Positions 1 to 9,680 of a DNA stretch of 48,821 nucleotides are shown piece after piece. Position 1 is the first letter of the stretch, and the number at the start of each line of letters is the position of its first letter. The position numbers were made by a program, and so were the translations under genes. The stretch covers positions 1 to 48,821 of the forward strand of contig NZ_MJGV01000057.1 of assembly GCF_001865015.1 (NCBI RefSeq). The letters run 5' to 3'. Below the pieces are notes generated by a model, which made no database searches, had not been told where the DNA came from, and saw only the letters and a list, made by a program, of their open reading frames with translations. This DNA comes from Curtobacterium sp. MMLR14_010. GTDB taxonomy: Bacteria; Actinomycetota; Actinomycetes; Actinomycetales; Microbacteriaceae.

Positions 1-1
1 C

Positions 2-445
2 CCCGGCGTGTCCGGCGACGCCAAGCTCGCCGACGGTGCCGTGTCGTTCCCGATCACCTCCGGCTCGGTCACCTACTGGAGCCCGGACGGCAACTACCGC
101 CCCTACGTCCAGGGCCTGCTGAACCACGACGACTCCGGCCTGACCCTCAAGGCCGGCGACACCACCGTGACGCTGGAGAACTTCGTCGTGAACCCCGGCT
201 CCTCCAAGCTCTACGGCGACGTCCTCGTCAACGGTGAGGTCGCAGCCCCGAACGCGTACCTGTTCTCCCTCCACGGCGGCTCGCTCAAGCCCCTCCAGCT
301 CGAGGGCGACAACGCGATCCTGACCGGCACCACCGTCCACGTCTCCGCCGACGCCGCGAAGCTGCTCAACAGCACCTTCAAGACCGACGCCGTCAAGGCC
401 GGCCTCCTCGTCGGGACCGCCACCATCACCGCCCAGATCAAGTAA
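2..445 (+). CDS. 3' end of an unrecognised, probably secreted beta-rich protein (partial)
   Basis: The reading frame is open to the left edge of the window, so only the last ~147 residues are visible; the GTG at 8 is the first in-frame start-like codon but need not be the true start. The visible part is rich in Thr, Gly, Val, Leu and Asn with alternating hydrophobic residues (for example TTVTLENFVV and VGTATITAQIK at the C-terminus), as in beta-sandwich surface domains. It has no Cys, no membrane segment and no sorting signal at its end. I do not recognise the family. A strong hairpin follows 40 bases after the stop. Confidence 0.7.
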   Translation, partial: PGVSGDAKLADGAVSFPITSGSVTYWSPDGNYRPYVQGLLNHDDSGLTLKAGDTTVTLENFVVNPGSSKLYGDVLVNGEVAAPNAYLFSLHGGSLKPLQLEGDNAILTGTTVHVSADAAKLLNSTFKTDAVKAGLLVGTATITAQIK

Positions 446-485
446 CACCCCCGCGGGTTCAACCCGCACGCAGCACCACACACGA

Positions 486-516
486 GAACGCCGCCCCGAT
501 CACGGGGGCGGCGTTC
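486..516 (+). terminator. Rho-independent-type hairpin
   Basis: GAACGCCGCCCC (486-497) pairs perfectly with GGGGCGGCGTTC (505-516) around a 7-nt loop, followed by TTGCGTTG. It lies between the partial gene ending at 445 and the convergent DUF805 gene ending at 533, so it may serve both. Confidence 0.7.
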
Positions 517-532
517 TTGCGTTGCACGGGCG

Positions 533-958
533 TCAGGCGTCGAAGCGGGTGCCCTTCGGGTTCGACGGCAGCAGGCACATCACGAACAGCACGATCGACC
601 CGATGCCGGGCACCACGTGCAGGAACTGCCAGAAGCCCGAGCGGTTCGTGTCGTGCAGCCGGCGGGCACCGAGCGCGAGGGACCCGACCAGCGTCACCAC
701 GACCCACAGCACGAACAGGTAGGACCCGACCGGGTTCTCAAGGAGCGGGCTGTCCGGGGTGAACGCCTGCGGCACGAGCTGCAGCACCAGGCCGATCCCC
801 AGCGACGTGATCCACCACCACCAGAACTCCGAGCGGGATGCCCGTCCGGTGAACACGGTGTACTTCCGCCAGAAGCGTCGGAGCGCCTCGGTGAAGGGTG
901 CGCCGATGAACGGGTCCCGGAGGGCCACACCGCCGGGCTGCGGGCTGTCGTCACTCAT
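533..958 (-). CDS. DUF805 family membrane protein
   Basis: About 141 residues. The N-terminal part has the DUF805 pattern: a short cytoplasmic stretch with FTGRASRSEFWWWW, then hydrophobic segments at roughly residues 43-60, 78-95 and 110-125, with the conserved GARRLHDTNRSGFW loop between the last two. These are small inner-membrane proteins of unknown function (YhaH-like). The ATG at 958 is used; an in-frame GTG two codons upstream (964) is possible. No Shine-Dalgarno sequence is visible. The gene stands alone, convergent with the gene to its left and in line with the ABC exporter genes upstream, whose second gene ends at 1078. Confidence 0.85.
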   Translation of the reverse strand: MSDDSPQPGGVALRDPFIGAPFTEALRRFWRKYTVFTGRASRSEFWWWWITSLGIGLVLQLVPQAFTPDSPLLENPVGSYLFVLWVVVTLVGSLALGARRLHDTNRSGFWQFLHVVPGIGSIVLFVMCLLPSNPKGTRFDA

Positions 959-1077
959 GGGCACAACTCAACCACGCGCGGAGGCGGGCTTCGCGCCCCC
1001 GGACGCACATCGCGCCCCGTCGAGACGGGGCGCGATGTGTGGTGCGGGGCGCGATCCTCGAGGGACCACGGGGCGAC

Positions 1078-2982
1078 CTACACGAGCGAGTCGCGCCAGG
1101 CCGCGTGCAGCTGGGCGAAGCGCCCCGTGCCCGCGATGAGGTCGGCCGGGGTGCCGTCCTCGACGATCATGCCGTTCTCCATCACGAGCACCCGGTGGGC
1201 GATCGCGACGGTGGACAGCCGGTGCGCGATGATCACGGCGGTGCGGTCGGCGAGCAGGGTCTCGAGGCCCTCCTGCACCAGGCGCTCCGACGGGATGTCG
1301 AGCGACGCCGTCGCCTCGTCGAGGATGAGCACCTTCGGGTCCGCGATGAACGCCCGCGCGAACGAGAGCAACTGCCGCTGACCCGCAGAGACACGACCGC
1401 CGCGCTTGTTCACGTCGGTGTCGTACCCGTCGGGCAGCGCCATGATGAACTCGTGCGCGCCCACGGCCTTGGCCGAGGCCTCGATCTCGGAGCGCGACGC
1501 ACCGGGCTTGCCGAGCGCGATGTTGTCCGCCACGGTGCCGGAGAACAAGTAGGCCTCCTGCGTGACCATGACGATCGCGCGGCGCATGTCCTTCGTGTCG
1601 AGGTCGCGCAGGTCCACGCCGTCGAGCTTCACTGAGCCCTGGGTCGGGTCGTAGAAGCGCGCCATGAGCTTGGCGAGCGTCGACTTGCCCGCACCCGTCG
1701 ACCCGACCAGCGCGATCGTCTGCCCGGACGGGATGTGCAGGTCGAACGCCGGCAGCACGACCTTGCCCTGGTTGTAGGCGAACACGACGTCGTCGAAGTC
1801 CATCTTGCCGCGGGCATCGGCCAGCTTGGTCGGCTTCGCGGGGTCCGGCACGCTCGGCCGTTCCTCGAGCACGCCGGAGATCTTCTCCATCGCAGCCGAG
1901 GCCGACTGGTACCCGTTGTAGAACATCGCGAGCTCCTGCGCCGGGTCGAAGAAGCGCTTGGCGTACAGCGCGACCGCGAGCAGCGCACCGACCTCGAGCG
2001 TCCCGCCGACGACCCGGAAGCCGCCGACGATGACGACCGCGGCGAGCGTGGCGTTGCCGATGAGCACGAGCACCGGGTCGAAGGTCCCGAACAGGTTGAA
2101 CACCTTCGTGTTCGAGACCCGGTAGTCCTCGACGAACCCGCCGTACTCGTCCCGGTTGCGGGACTCCTTGCGGAAGGCCTGCACCGCGCGGATGCCCGTC
2201 ATGGTCTCGACGAAGTGCACGATGACGCGCGCCGAGGCCACCCGGGTGGCACGGAACAGCGTCTGCGAGTTCGTCTGGAACCAGCGGATCAGGAACCACA
2301 GCGGCACGAGGGACACCGCGAGCACCAGGCCCGAGGTCGGGTCGAGCACCACGAGCGCCACCGCGGTGAACGCCATGTAGAGCACGCCCTGGATGAGCTG
2401 GTTCAGGCCGGAGTCGAGCAGCTCGCGGATGGAGTCGAGGTCGCTCGTCTGGCGCGAGATGATCCGCCCGGACGTGTACGTCTCGTGGAACTCCAGCGAC
2501 AGCCGCTGCGTGTGCAGGAACACCCGCTTGCGCAGGTCGAACAGGATCGCCTGGCTGATCCTGGCCGCGAGCACGGTGTACCACGCGGTCAGGACGGCAC
2601 CGAGGACCGCGACGACGATGTACGTCGACACGACCGCGAACGCCGGGACCCAGTCGTTCTGGTCGAGGACCGCCGGCAGGGCGTTGTCGATGCCCCACGC
2701 GATGAGGGCAGGACCGGCGACGGTGCCCGCGGTCGAGATGACCACGACGACCCCGAGCAGGACCAGGCGCATCTTCAACGGTGCCGCGAGGGACCCGAGC
2801 AGGGCGAGGGACCGGCGCCGCAGGCGCTTGCTCTCGGCCTTGGTGAAGTCCTCGCGCTCCTCGCCGCGCACACCCAGGGTGGTGATGGATGCGGTCACCG
2901 GTGCGGAAGTCTGCGAGGCCTCAGCCGTGTCGTCAACGGCGGCCGTGCCTCCAGGCAGGTTCTGATCAGTCTGCTGGCTCAT
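1078..2982 (-). CDS. ABC exporter half-transporter, catalytic-Glu subunit (multidrug/lipid type)
   Basis: 634 residues: a ~45-residue polar N-terminus, a six-helix exporter membrane domain (about 55-370) and a nucleotide-binding domain (about 395-620). Visible motifs are Walker A GSTGAGKS near 428, a deviant signature VSAGQRQ near 533 instead of LSGGQ, Walker [11 protein letters not shown] near 554 with the catalytic Glu, and H-loop AHRLSTV near 587. It overlaps its upstream partner by 4 bases (ATGA), so the two are probably translationally coupled and form a heterodimer. Here the Walker B is intact and the signature degenerate; the partner has the reverse. That is the asymmetric arrangement of heterodimeric exporters such as TM287/288, LmrCD and BmrCD. 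The substrate cannot be read from sequence. Confidence 0.93.
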   Translation of the reverse strand: MSQQTDQNLPGGTAAVDDTAEASQTSAPVTASITTLGVRGEEREDFTKAESKRLRRRSLALLGSLAAPLKMRLVLLGVVVVISTAGTVAGPALIAWGIDNALPAVLDQNDWVPAFAVVSTYIVVAVLGAVLTAWYTVLAARISQAILFDLRKRVFLHTQRLSLEFHETYTSGRIISRQTSDLDSIRELLDSGLNQLIQGVLYMAFTAVALVVLDPTSGLVLAVSLVPLWFLIRWFQTNSQTLFRATRVASARVIVHFVETMTGIRAVQAFRKESRNRDEYGGFVEDYRVSNTKVFNLFGTFDPVLVLIGNATLAAVVIVGGFRVVGGTLEVGALLAVALYAKRFFDPAQELAMFYNGYQSASAAMEKISGVLEERPSVPDPAKPTKLADARGKMDFDDVVFAYNQGKVVLPAFDLHIPSGQTIALVGSTGAGKSTLAKLMARFYDPTQGSVKLDGVDLRDLDTKDMRRAIVMVTQEAYLFSGTVADNIALGKPGASRSEIEASAKAVGAHEFIMALPDGYDTDVNKRGGRVSAGQRQLLSFARAFIADPKVLILDEATASLDIPSERLVQEGLETLLADRTAVIIAHRLSTVAIAHRVLVMENGMIVEDGTPADLIAGTGRFAQLHAAWRDSLV

Positions 2983-4787
2983 GCCATCGCCTCCTCTCGT
3001 GCGGTCGCGTCGTCGTCGTCGAGTGACGAGATGACGTAGCGGTAGTGGTCGTTCGTGGCCATCAGCTCCGAGTGGGTGCCGACGGCGGTGATGACGCCGT
3101 TCTCCATGAGCGCGACGCGGTCCGCGAGCGTCACCGTCGACGGACGGTGCGCCACGATGAGCGACGTGGTCTCGGCGAGGACCCGGCGGAGCCCGGCCTC
3201 GACCCGCGCCTCGGTGTCGACGTCGAGCGCCGACAGCGGGTCGTCGAGGACGAGCACCGACGGCCGCGCCGCGATCGCGCGGGCGAGCGCCAGGCGCTGC
3301 CGCTGCCCGCCGGAGAGGGACAGCCCCTCTTCCCCGACGCGGGTGTCGACGCCCTCGGGCAGGTCGTCCACGAAGGACGCCTGCGCGATGTCGAGCGCCT
3401 CGCGCATGAGCGCCTCTGCCTCGTCACCCGTCACGTCCGGGCGACCGAGCAGCACGTTCTGCCGCACGGTCGTCGAGAACAGGGTGGCGTCCTCGAACGC
3501 GACGCCGACGTGGCGTCGCAGTTCCTCGCGGGTCAGGTCGCGGATGTCGACGCCGTCGATCGTGACCGAACCGCCGGTGACGTCGTACAGCCGGGGCACG
3601 AGCGAGAGCAGCGTGGTCTTGCCGCAGCCGGTGAGACCGACCAGCGCCATGGTCTCGCCGGGCTCGAGCCGCAGTTCGACCCCGTTGATGAGGTCCGGGT
3701 ACTGCGCCGCCGAGTCCTGGTAGCGGAAGTGCACGCCGTTGAAGGCGAGCGCCCCGTGGGGCTCAGCGATCGTCTTCGGGTGTTCGGGGTCCGTGATCGT
3801 GTTCTCGGAGTCCATGACCTCGAAGAAGCGGTCGACCGCGGTGCGCGTGTCGAACGTCATCGACAGCAGGAAGCCGATCGACTCGATCGGGAAGCGGAGC
3901 ACGGTCGCGGTGGCGAAGAACGCGAACAGCTGTCCGACGGTCATCTCCCCCTGCGACGCCAGCCAGATGCCGGCGAGCAGGCAGAGCGCGAACGCGACGT
4001 CCGGCACGAGCAGCAGCCACAGCCAGATGCTCGCGACGGCCTTCGCCTTCTTGATCTCGGTGCCGCGGAGGGCCTCGGCCTGCTCGCTGAACTCCTCGAG
4101 CTTGTAGCCGCCACGACCGAACGCCTTGAGCACGCGGATGCCGTGCACCGACTGCTCGACGCTCGTCGCGAGGTCACCGACCTGGTCCTGGCTGCGGCGC
4201 GCGACGACGGAGTACCGACGTTCGAACAGCAGCCCGTTGATCCACAGCGGGATCGACGCGATCAGGAAGATCAGGCCGAGCAGCCACCCGAAGGTGAACA
4301 GCACGACGAACCCGACGACGATCGTCACGAGGTTCACGACGAGCAGCACGACGCCGAACGCCAGCCACCGGCGGATCAGGGACAGGTCGGACACGGACCG
4401 GGACAGCAGCTGCCCCGACTCCCACCGGTCGTGGAACGCGACCGGCAGGTCCTGCAGCTTGGCGTACAGCGAGTTCCGCATGCTGGTCTCGATGCGGGTG
4501 GACGGACGCATCACCAGGCGGCGGCGCGAGGCGATGAAGAAGGCCTCCAGCACACCGAGGGCGAGCACACCGAGCCCGGCGGGCCAGATCTGCGACGAGT
4601 CCTTCGACGACATCGGGCCGTCGACGAGCCACTGCAGCACGTAGGGGATGGCGAGCGCCACGAGGGAGGCACCCATCGCGGCGGCCATGCCGGCGATGAT
4701 GCGGCCCTGGTAGGGCTTCACGTAGGGGTGGATCCGCGCGATCGCGCGGAAGGTGGACGGGCGCGCCGTGGTGGGCGACTTGGACAT
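2979..4787 (-). CDS. ABC exporter half-transporter with degenerate Walker B (Asp)
   Basis: 602 residues from the ATG at 4787. That start has AGGA eight bases upstream; another in-frame ATG at 4802 lacks such a site. An exporter-type membrane domain (about 25-320) is followed by a nucleotide-binding domain with Walker A GLTGCGKT near 386, canonical signature LSGGQRQ near 492, Walker [11 protein letters not shown] near 513 and H-loop AHRPSTV near 546. The residue after the Walker B Asp is Asp instead of the catalytic Glu, so this subunit should contribute the non-hydrolytic site of a heterodimer with the gene that follows. The gene is preceded by ~480 bases of untranslated leader holding a small ORF. 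Confidence 0.93.
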   Translation of the reverse strand: MSKSPTTARPSTFRAIARIHPYVKPYQGRIIAGMAAAMGASLVALAIPYVLQWLVDGPMSSKDSSQIWPAGLGVLALGVLEAFFIASRRRLVMRPSTRIETSMRNSLYAKLQDLPVAFHDRWESGQLLSRSVSDLSLIRRWLAFGVVLLVVNLVTIVVGFVVLFTFGWLLGLIFLIASIPLWINGLLFERRYSVVARRSQDQVGDLATSVEQSVHGIRVLKAFGRGGYKLEEFSEQAEALRGTEIKKAKAVASIWLWLLLVPDVAFALCLLAGIWLASQGEMTVGQLFAFFATATVLRFPIESIGFLLSMTFDTRTAVDRFFEVMDSENTITDPEHPKTIAEPHGALAFNGVHFRYQDSAAQYPDLINGVELRLEPGETMALVGLTGCGKTTLLSLVPRLYDVTGGSVTIDGVDIRDLTREELRRHVGVAFEDATLFSTTVRQNVLLGRPDVTGDEAEALMREALDIAQASFVDDLPEGVDTRVGEEGLSLSGGQRQRLALARAIAARPSVLVLDDPLSALDVDTEARVEAGLRRVLAETTSLIVAHRPSTVTLADRVALMENGVITAVGTHSELMATNDHYRYVISSLDDDDATAREEAMA

Positions 4788-5056
4788 GCGTTGCGTCCTC
4801 ATGCGTCAGCCGGGTACTCGGGGTCGGGCCGTCCGAGCGCCGCCCTGTCGGGGGCGTCACCGGTCCGGCACCGGCCTGGAGGCTCGGTGTGCGTTGCGTG
4901 GTCATCATCGGCCGGGCGCGTGGTCGCGCCTCCGCCGCCACCTGGGTGACGTCGGTCGGGCCGGAGGGCACCGGGGGACTCGTCGTCCCTCGGGGATCCA
5001 GCGGGTGGTTCGCGTCGTCGTGGTTGCAGCGACGCGCGGCCGTGGGAACGGCCTGA
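4788..5056 (-). other. Leader region between small ORF and ABC exporter
   Basis: There is no convincing gene here. In the sense of the exporter genes it holds a short hairpin GGCCGTTCCCACGGCC just after the small ORF stop, further GC-rich inverted repeats (for example CACCGGTCCGGCACCGG around 4859), and a half-copy of the GGAGGCTCGGTG repeat at 4878-4889. Its length (~270 nt) and position suggest a structured 5' leader, but I could not identify a known riboswitch. Confidence 0.4.
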
Positions 5057-5179
5057 CTAGACGGCGGCCGCCACTCGTCGTCGCGGCGCGGGAGTGGTCC
5101 CACGTGCGGGAGTGGTCCCCACGGTGGACGCCAGACCTGCACGGGCGGGCGTCGCCTCGGTTCGGGTCATGTCGTCCAT
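5057..5179 (-). CDS. Possible 40-codon leader peptide upstream of the ABC exporter
   Basis: ATG at 5179 is preceded by GGAG five bases upstream and the frame closes with TAG at 5057-5059; an earlier in-frame ATG at 5200 has no ribosome site. The peptide is short, Thr/Ala/Pro/Arg-rich and ends in RRRVAAAV. A 14-nt direct repeat (GGGACCACTCCCGC in this sense, 18-nt period) encodes two copies of GTTPA. It lies between a good predicted promoter and the exporter genes. By analogy with bmrB upstream of bmrCD in Bacillus it could be a translational sensor. This is inference; it could be chance coding in GC-rich DNA. Confidence 0.35.
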   Translation of the reverse strand: MDDMTRTEATPARAGLASTVGTTPARGTTPAPRRRVAAAV

Positions 5180-5268
5180 CGTCACTCCAGTCGTCGTCAT
5201 CGTCACCGTTGTGTCCGCGGTGCCACCGACCCCTGGGGGCCGTCGGCGGTGCTGTCGCGGAGCCTTAC

Positions 5269-5297
5269 AGGATATTCAGAGGGACTCCGCAGCGCAA
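5269..5297 (-). promoter_or_regulatory. Predicted promoter for leader ORF and ABC exporter
   Basis: On the minus strand TTGCGC (5292-5297) and TATCCT (5269-5274) are separated by 17 bases, in a locally AT-richer stretch just downstream of the purH stop. Transcription would begin near 5262 and give a ~475-nt leader before the exporter start. Confidence 0.5.
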
Positions 5298-5320
5298 TGG
5301 GGTGCCGCGATTTGTTCACT

Positions 5321-6946
5321 TCAGTGGAAGAAGTGGCGCTCCCCGGTGAAGTACATCGTGACGCCGGCAGCCGTGGCCGCGGCGATCACTTCCTCGTCGC
5401 GGACGCTGCCACCGGGCTGGGCGACCGCGCGGACCCCGGCGTCGAGCAGCACCTGCAGGCCGTCCGCGAACGGGAAGAACGCGTCCGACGCCGCGACGGA
5501 CCCGGCGGCGCGGTCACCGGCCCGGTTCACGGCGAGGTGGCACGAGTCGACGCGGTTGACCTGGCCCATGCCGACACCGACGCTCGCGCCGGCGTTCGCC
5601 AGCAGGATCCCGTTCGACTTCACCGCGCGCGATGCCTTCCACGCGAAGGCCAGGTCGGCCAGGGTTGCGTCGTCGGCGGGCTCCCCCGCGACCAGGTCCC
5701 ACGTCGACTGGTCGAAGGCGGTGAAGCGGTCGGCGTCCTGCACGAGGAAGCCGCCGGAGATCTGCTTGACCTCGCGCGGGGCCAGCGCGAAGTCGGCGGG
5801 CAGCGTGAGCAGGCGGATGTTCTTCTTCCGCGACAGGATCTCGAGCGCCTCGGGGTCGAAGCCCGGTGCGACGACGACCTCCGTGAAGATGTCCTTCACG
5901 GTCTCGGCCATCGCCACGGTGACGGGACGGTTGGCGGCGATGACCCCGCCGAACGCGGACAGCGGGTCGCAGGCGTGTGCGGCAGCGTGTGCGGAGGCGA
6001 TCGGGTCGACCGCGTCAGCGGCCCCCACCGCGATGCCGCAGGGGTTGGCGTGCTTGATGATCGCCACCGCCGGCTCGCTGAAGTCGAACGCGGCACGGAC
6101 CGCCGCGTCGGCGTCGACGTAGTTGTTGTACGACATCTCCTTGCCGTGCAGCTGCGTCGCCTGCGCGATGCCCGCGCCGCCGGCCTGCGTGTAGAGCGCA
6201 GCGGCCTGGTGGGCGTTCTCGCCGTAGCGGAGCGTCGCCGCGAGGTCCGCGCCGAACGACAGGTGCGACTCGAACGTGCCCGGGGTCTCGAGGTCGTGTC
6301 CGACCGGCTCGGCATCGACCACGTCCGACGCGAAGTACGACGCCACCGCGGTGTCGTAGGCGGCCGTGTGCGCGAAGGCCTGGGCCGCGAGGCGCTTGCG
6401 GAGCGCGAGCGAGGTGCCGCCGGCACGGACGGCCTCCACCACCTCGGCGTAGGACGACGGCGACACGACGATCGCGACGTTGGGGTGGTTCTTCGCCGAC
6501 GCGCGGACCATCGCCGGACCGCCGATGTCGACGTTCTCGACGACCGTCGCGGTGTCGGCGCCGGAGGCGACCGTCTCGACGAATGGGTACAGGTTGACCA
6601 CGACGAGCTCGAACGCCGCGATGCCGAGGTCGGCGAGCTGCTGCTCGTGCGACTCCAGCCGCAGGTCGGCGAGGAGCCCCGCGTGCACGGCGGGGTGCAG
6701 GGTCTTCACGCGGCCGTCGAGCGACTCCGGGAACCCGGTCACGCTCGCCACGTCGGTGACGGCGTACCCGGCGTCGCGGATCGTCTGCGCGGTGGACCCG
6801 GTCGACACGAGCTCCACGCCGCTGTCGGCGAGGGCGCCGGCGAGCTCGAGCAGGCCGGACTTGTCGCTCACGGAGATGAGGGCACGCCGCACGGCGACGA
6901 CGTCCCGGTCGCGGTAGAGGCTGGGGTCGGCTGCGTGCACGCTCAT
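5321..6946 (-). CDS. purH: Bifunctional AICAR transformylase / IMP cyclohydrolase PurH
   Basis: 541 residues. It catalyses the last two steps of IMP synthesis: formylation of AICAR with 10-formyl-THF and ring closure to IMP. The N-terminal MGS-like cyclohydrolase domain starts with [17 protein letters not shown] and includes [14 protein letters not shown]; the transformylase domain contains [18 protein letters not shown] and KHANPCGIA and runs to the C-terminal [10 protein letters not shown]. Length is typical of the family. ATG at 6946 overlaps the purN stop (ATGA), so purN-purH form a translationally coupled pair. A longer upstream extension of this frame is only read-through beneath purN. 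Confidence 0.98.
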   Translation of the reverse strand: MSVHAADPSLYRDRDVVAVRRALISVSDKSGLLELAGALADSGVELVSTGSTAQTIRDAGYAVTDVASVTGFPESLDGRVKTLHPAVHAGLLADLRLESHEQQLADLGIAAFELVVVNLYPFVETVASGADTATVVENVDIGGPAMVRASAKNHPNVAIVVSPSSYAEVVEAVRAGGTSLALRKRLAAQAFAHTAAYDTAVASYFASDVVDAEPVGHDLETPGTFESHLSFGADLAATLRYGENAHQAAALYTQAGGAGIAQATQLHGKEMSYNNYVDADAAVRAAFDFSEPAVAIIKHANPCGIAVGAADAVDPIASAHAAAHACDPLSAFGGVIAANRPVTVAMAETVKDIFTEVVVAPGFDPEALEILSRKKNIRLLTLPADFALAPREVKQISGGFLVQDADRFTAFDQSTWDLVAGEPADDATLADLAFAWKASRAVKSNGILLANAGASVGVGMGQVNRVDSCHLAVNRAGDRAAGSVAASDAFFPFADGLQVLLDAGVRAVAQPGGSVRDEEVIAAATAAGVTMYFTGERHFFH

Positions 6947-7536
6947 GCGCTCGTGGTGCCCTTCAGGTCGGTGGTGCCGGTGGCGATGTCGCGGATGGTC
7001 TGGATGAGGAGTCGGCGTTCGACCGGCTTGATGCGGTCGTGCAGCGTCGACTCGGAGTCGCCCGGCAGCACCGGCACGCGCTCCTGCGCCAGGATCGGCC
7101 CGCTGTCGACGCCGTCGTCGACCTTGATGACGCTGGCGCCGGTCTCGGTGACCCCGGCGGCGAGGGCGTCGCGGACACCGTGCGCGCCGGGGAACTCGGG
7201 CAGGTACGCGGGGTGGGTGTTGATGATCCCGGGGCCGAACTCGGACACGACCGACGGCGGCAGCAGGCGCATCAGGCCCGAGAGCACGAGGAGGTCGGGC
7301 GACCAGGGCCGGATCTGCTCGGCGAGTGCCTGGCCCCACGCAGCGCGGGAGTCGTAGCGCGCGAACGGCACCGAGAACGTGGGGATCGAGTACTCCTCGC
7401 CGAGGCTTAGTCCGTCGGCGTCGCGGTCGGCACCGATCGCGACGACGCGGGCAGGGTAGTCGGCGTGCCGGGTCGCCTCGAGCAGGGCCCGGAGGTTCGA
7501 GCCGGTACCGGAGATCAGGACGACCAGTTCGAGCAC
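6943..7536 (-). CDS. purN: Phosphoribosylglycinamide formyltransferase PurN
   Basis: About 197 residues. It transfers a formyl group from 10-formyl-THF to GAR in de novo purine synthesis. The N-terminus [17 protein letters not shown] and the catalytic triad Asn-His-Asp, in [13 protein letters not shown] and [10 protein letters not shown], are clear. The start is inferred as GTG at 7536 because a -10-like TAGGCT (7544-7549) lies seven bases upstream, which fits a leaderless transcript; the in-frame GTG at 7542 sits only one base from that hexamer. Its stop overlaps the purH start. The PerM-like gene lies 40 bases upstream on the same strand, as in mycobacteria. Confidence 0.96.
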   Translation of the reverse strand: MLELVVLISGTGSNLRALLEATRHADYPARVVAIGADRDADGLSLGEEYSIPTFSVPFARYDSRAAWGQALAEQIRPWSPDLLVLSGLMRLLPPSVVSEFGPGIINTHPAYLPEFPGAHGVRDALAAGVTETGASVIKVDDGVDSGPILAQERVPVLPGDSESTLHDRIKPVERRLLIQTIRDIATGTTDLKGTTSA

Positions 7537-7543
7537 GTCCACC

Positions 7544-7549
7544 AGCCTA
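7544..7549 (-). promoter_or_regulatory. -10-like element upstream of purN (leaderless candidate)
   Basis: TAGGCT on the minus strand lies seven bases before the GTG at 7536. No convincing -35 hexamer is visible. The same hexamer in the same position occurs before guaB3. Confidence 0.35.
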
Positions 7550-7575
7550 GCGGCGGGGTGCGCCGTGCGACGCCG

Positions 7576-9567
7576 TCAGCGGTCGCTCTGTGGACGGCGC
7601 CACCAGGGCAGCTCGTCCTCGGGGACCTGGTCGGTCTGGTCCCAGCGCTTCGGCGGGGTCGTCGACGCGGTCGGTGCCGCCGAGGTCGTCCGGGGCGCCG
7701 GGGTCGCCGGCGGCTCGTCGACGTCGTCGCGTCCGGCGACGAACTCCTCGGTGCTCCAGGGGAACGCGGGCTGCTGGTCACGGGCCCCTGCGGCCTCGGG
7801 CGACTCGGGGCGGTGTCGGTCCGGGCGGTCGTCCGGGGTCGTGTCCACGCGATCGGCATCGGCTCCGGTGACGCGGTCACGCAGGCCACCGGCACGCTCG
7901 CGCAGGTCACTCGCCCGGCTCTTCAGTCCGTCGGCGCGCTGCACGAGGCCGTCCGCCCGCTGGCGCAGCCCGCCCGCGCGCTGCTTGAGCCCGCCGGCAC
8001 GGTCGCGCACACCGTCGGCTGCGCCGCGGAGCCGGTCACGCATGCCCCCGGCGCGCTCGGCCGTGTCCGCCGGCACGTCGGCGACGCCGCCGGTCCGCGC
8101 CCAGTCCGGCAGCTCGACGTGGTGGTCCGTGTCCGTGACCCTGTCCGTGTCCGTGTTCGTGTTCGTGTCTGGCTCGGCTGCGGTCGTCCGGCCCACCGGG
8201 TGGTGCGCCTCCTCGACCACGAAGCGGTGCACGTCGGTGGTGCGCCCGGCCCCGGCACGCTCGAGGGCGTCGAGGAGCGAGCCCTCCGACGGCTGGTCGA
8301 CCGGCTCGTCGCTCTCGTGCCAGCGCTCCCGGGTCCAGGAGCGCTCCGGCAGCCGGACGAGGTCCTGTCCGACGGCGAGGGCGACGACCGCAGGCACGCC
8401 GACCTCGAGCGCGGCGAAGGCACCGACGACCAGCGCGTGGGGTCCGACGTCCGCGAGGCGGCCGGGCCCGAACGACCCGGACGACACCCAGGCGATCGCG
8501 CCCGTCAGCAGTCCGGCGACGATGCCAGTGGACACGCCTCCGAGTGCACGGTGCAGGGCGCTGTCGGCCGACCCGAGCGCGCGGACGAGCCGCGATCGCA
8601 TGAGGCCGCCGGCCGCGAAGCCCGCGAGCACCGGCACGAGGACCCAGAGCAGTCCGAAGGTGTGACCGGCCGCCGGAAGCGCGCCGAAGACGGGCAGGCC
8701 GGGGATCGGGCCGAGGGTCGTGCCGATCGGCGAGACGCTCGACCCGGTCCCGATGGCGAAGCCCGGGCCGACGAGCCACGCGGTGGCCCACCCGACGAAG
8801 TCCGGCAGGAACGCGAGCTGTCCGACGGTGAGCGCGATGCCGCCGAGGAGTCCGGCGTGCGAGCGTTCGTAGAGCGTGATGACCTCGGCGAAGGACCCGA
8901 GGAGCAGGAAGCCGACCAGGATCCCGGCGACGGCGACCACGCACGCGGTGGCGGTGGTGCCGGCGCGGAGCCCGAAGCCGGCGATCGAACGCCAGACGGC
9001 CGGCACGCGGTCGAGCTGGTCGAGCACGCGGGCGGTGACGGGATCGGGGCCGAGCCCGCGGCGCCGGCGGCAGACCTCGGCCGCGACGAGCGCCGGGATG
9101 CCGAACCACAGCGCGGGGAACACGATGGCCTGCCACACGCTCGGCCGGGTCGCGGCGGAGGTCGAGGACAGCGCCAGTCCGAGTCCGAGGAGTGCCACGG
9201 CACCGGTGCCGACGAGCACCCCGGTCACGCGGTGCTCCGTCTCGGCGAAGCGTCGGCCGGCCCGGGCACCGAGCCAGACCGTCACGACCGCGAAGCCGAG
9301 CGCTGCGAGCGTCACCGGGATCGGGGCCGAGGCACCGCTCACCCCGGAGGCCTTCGCGACCGTGGACCCGAGCACGAACGTCACGTCGACACCGTGCCCG
9401 ACGAGCCACACGCTGCCCGCGGCCTTCCAGAAGACGTCCCAGTCGACCTGCAGGCCGTACTCGAAGCCCCAGAGCAGCGTGAGCGGCACCAGCGCGATGC
9501 CGACGCCCACGCCGACCGTCACGAGCGCCTCGACGGCGGCGAGCAGAGCGGTTCCCAGGCGGTTCAT
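7576..9567 (-). CDS. DUF6350 / PerM-like multispanning membrane protein with heptad-repeat tail
   Basis: 663 residues. About ten hydrophobic segments occupy residues 1-390, beginning MNRLGTALLAAVEALVTVGVGVG-type sequence; a charged cytoplasmic tail follows. It sits between the sucCD region and purN-purH, matching the position of mycobacterial PerM (DUF6350), which is linked to cell division and persistence. The tail (roughly residues 507-567) contains consecutive seven-residue units such as RAGGLKQ, RAGGLRQ, RADGLVQ, RADGLKS and RASDLRE, predicting an amphipathic or coiled-coil rod. A Thr/Asp tract (NTNTDTDR) precedes it. The ATG has TATCCT seven bases upstream (9575-9580), again suggesting leaderless transcription. 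The role in this organism is not shown by sequence. Confidence 0.82.
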   Translation of the reverse strand: MNRLGTALLAAVEALVTVGVGVGIALVPLTLLWGFEYGLQVDWDVFWKAAGSVWLVGHGVDVTFVLGSTVAKASGVSGASAPIPVTLAALGFAVVTVWLGARAGRRFAETEHRVTGVLVGTGAVALLGLGLALSSTSAATRPSVWQAIVFPALWFGIPALVAAEVCRRRRGLGPDPVTARVLDQLDRVPAVWRSIAGFGLRAGTTATACVVAVAGILVGFLLLGSFAEVITLYERSHAGLLGGIALTVGQLAFLPDFVGWATAWLVGPGFAIGTGSSVSPIGTTLGPIPGLPVFGALPAAGHTFGLLWVLVPVLAGFAAGGLMRSRLVRALGSADSALHRALGGVSTGIVAGLLTGAIAWVSSGSFGPGRLADVGPHALVVGAFAALEVGVPAVVALAVGQDLVRLPERSWTRERWHESDEPVDQPSEGSLLDALERAGAGRTTDVHRFVVEEAHHPVGRTTAAEPDTNTNTDTDRVTDTDHHVELPDWARTGGVADVPADTAERAGGMRDRLRGAADGVRDRAGGLKQRAGGLRQRADGLVQRADGLKSRASDLRERAGGLRDRVTGADADRVDTTPDDRPDRHRPESPEAAGARDQQPAFPWSTEEFVAGRDDVDEPPATPAPRTTSAAPTASTTPPKRWDQTDQVPEDELPWWRRPQSDR

Positions 9568-9574
9568 CGCAGCG

Positions 9575-9580
9575 AGGATA
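9575..9580 (-). promoter_or_regulatory. -10-like element upstream of the PerM-like gene
   Basis: TATCCT on the minus strand lies exactly seven bases before the ATG at 9567, placing the expected transcription start at or next to the start codon. Confidence 0.4.
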
Positions 9581-9680
9581 CGTGCCCCGCGGTGCAGCTC
9601 GGCGATGCCGCGCGGCTCCTGTGGAGAGTCAGCAGCGCGAGTGCCCGGGAGTCACCGGCGCCGCCGCCGTGCGTGCCCCC

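Noticed and set aside
1735..4949. Two long plus-strand ORFs opposite the ABC exporter genes
   Set aside because: Their Arg/Glu/His/Val-rich composition mirrors antisense of GC-rich coding sequence, and they have no domains or ribosome sites.
4174..5142. Long minus-strand ORF upstream of and overlapping the ABC exporter gene
   Set aside because: It is a shadow frame of the second half-transporter, rich in Arg/Pro/His as expected from GC-rich DNA, with no recognisable domain. The overlapped frame has full ABC motifs.
5749..5765. Frameshift in purH
   Set aside because: The frame is continuous and of normal length with all family blocks present.
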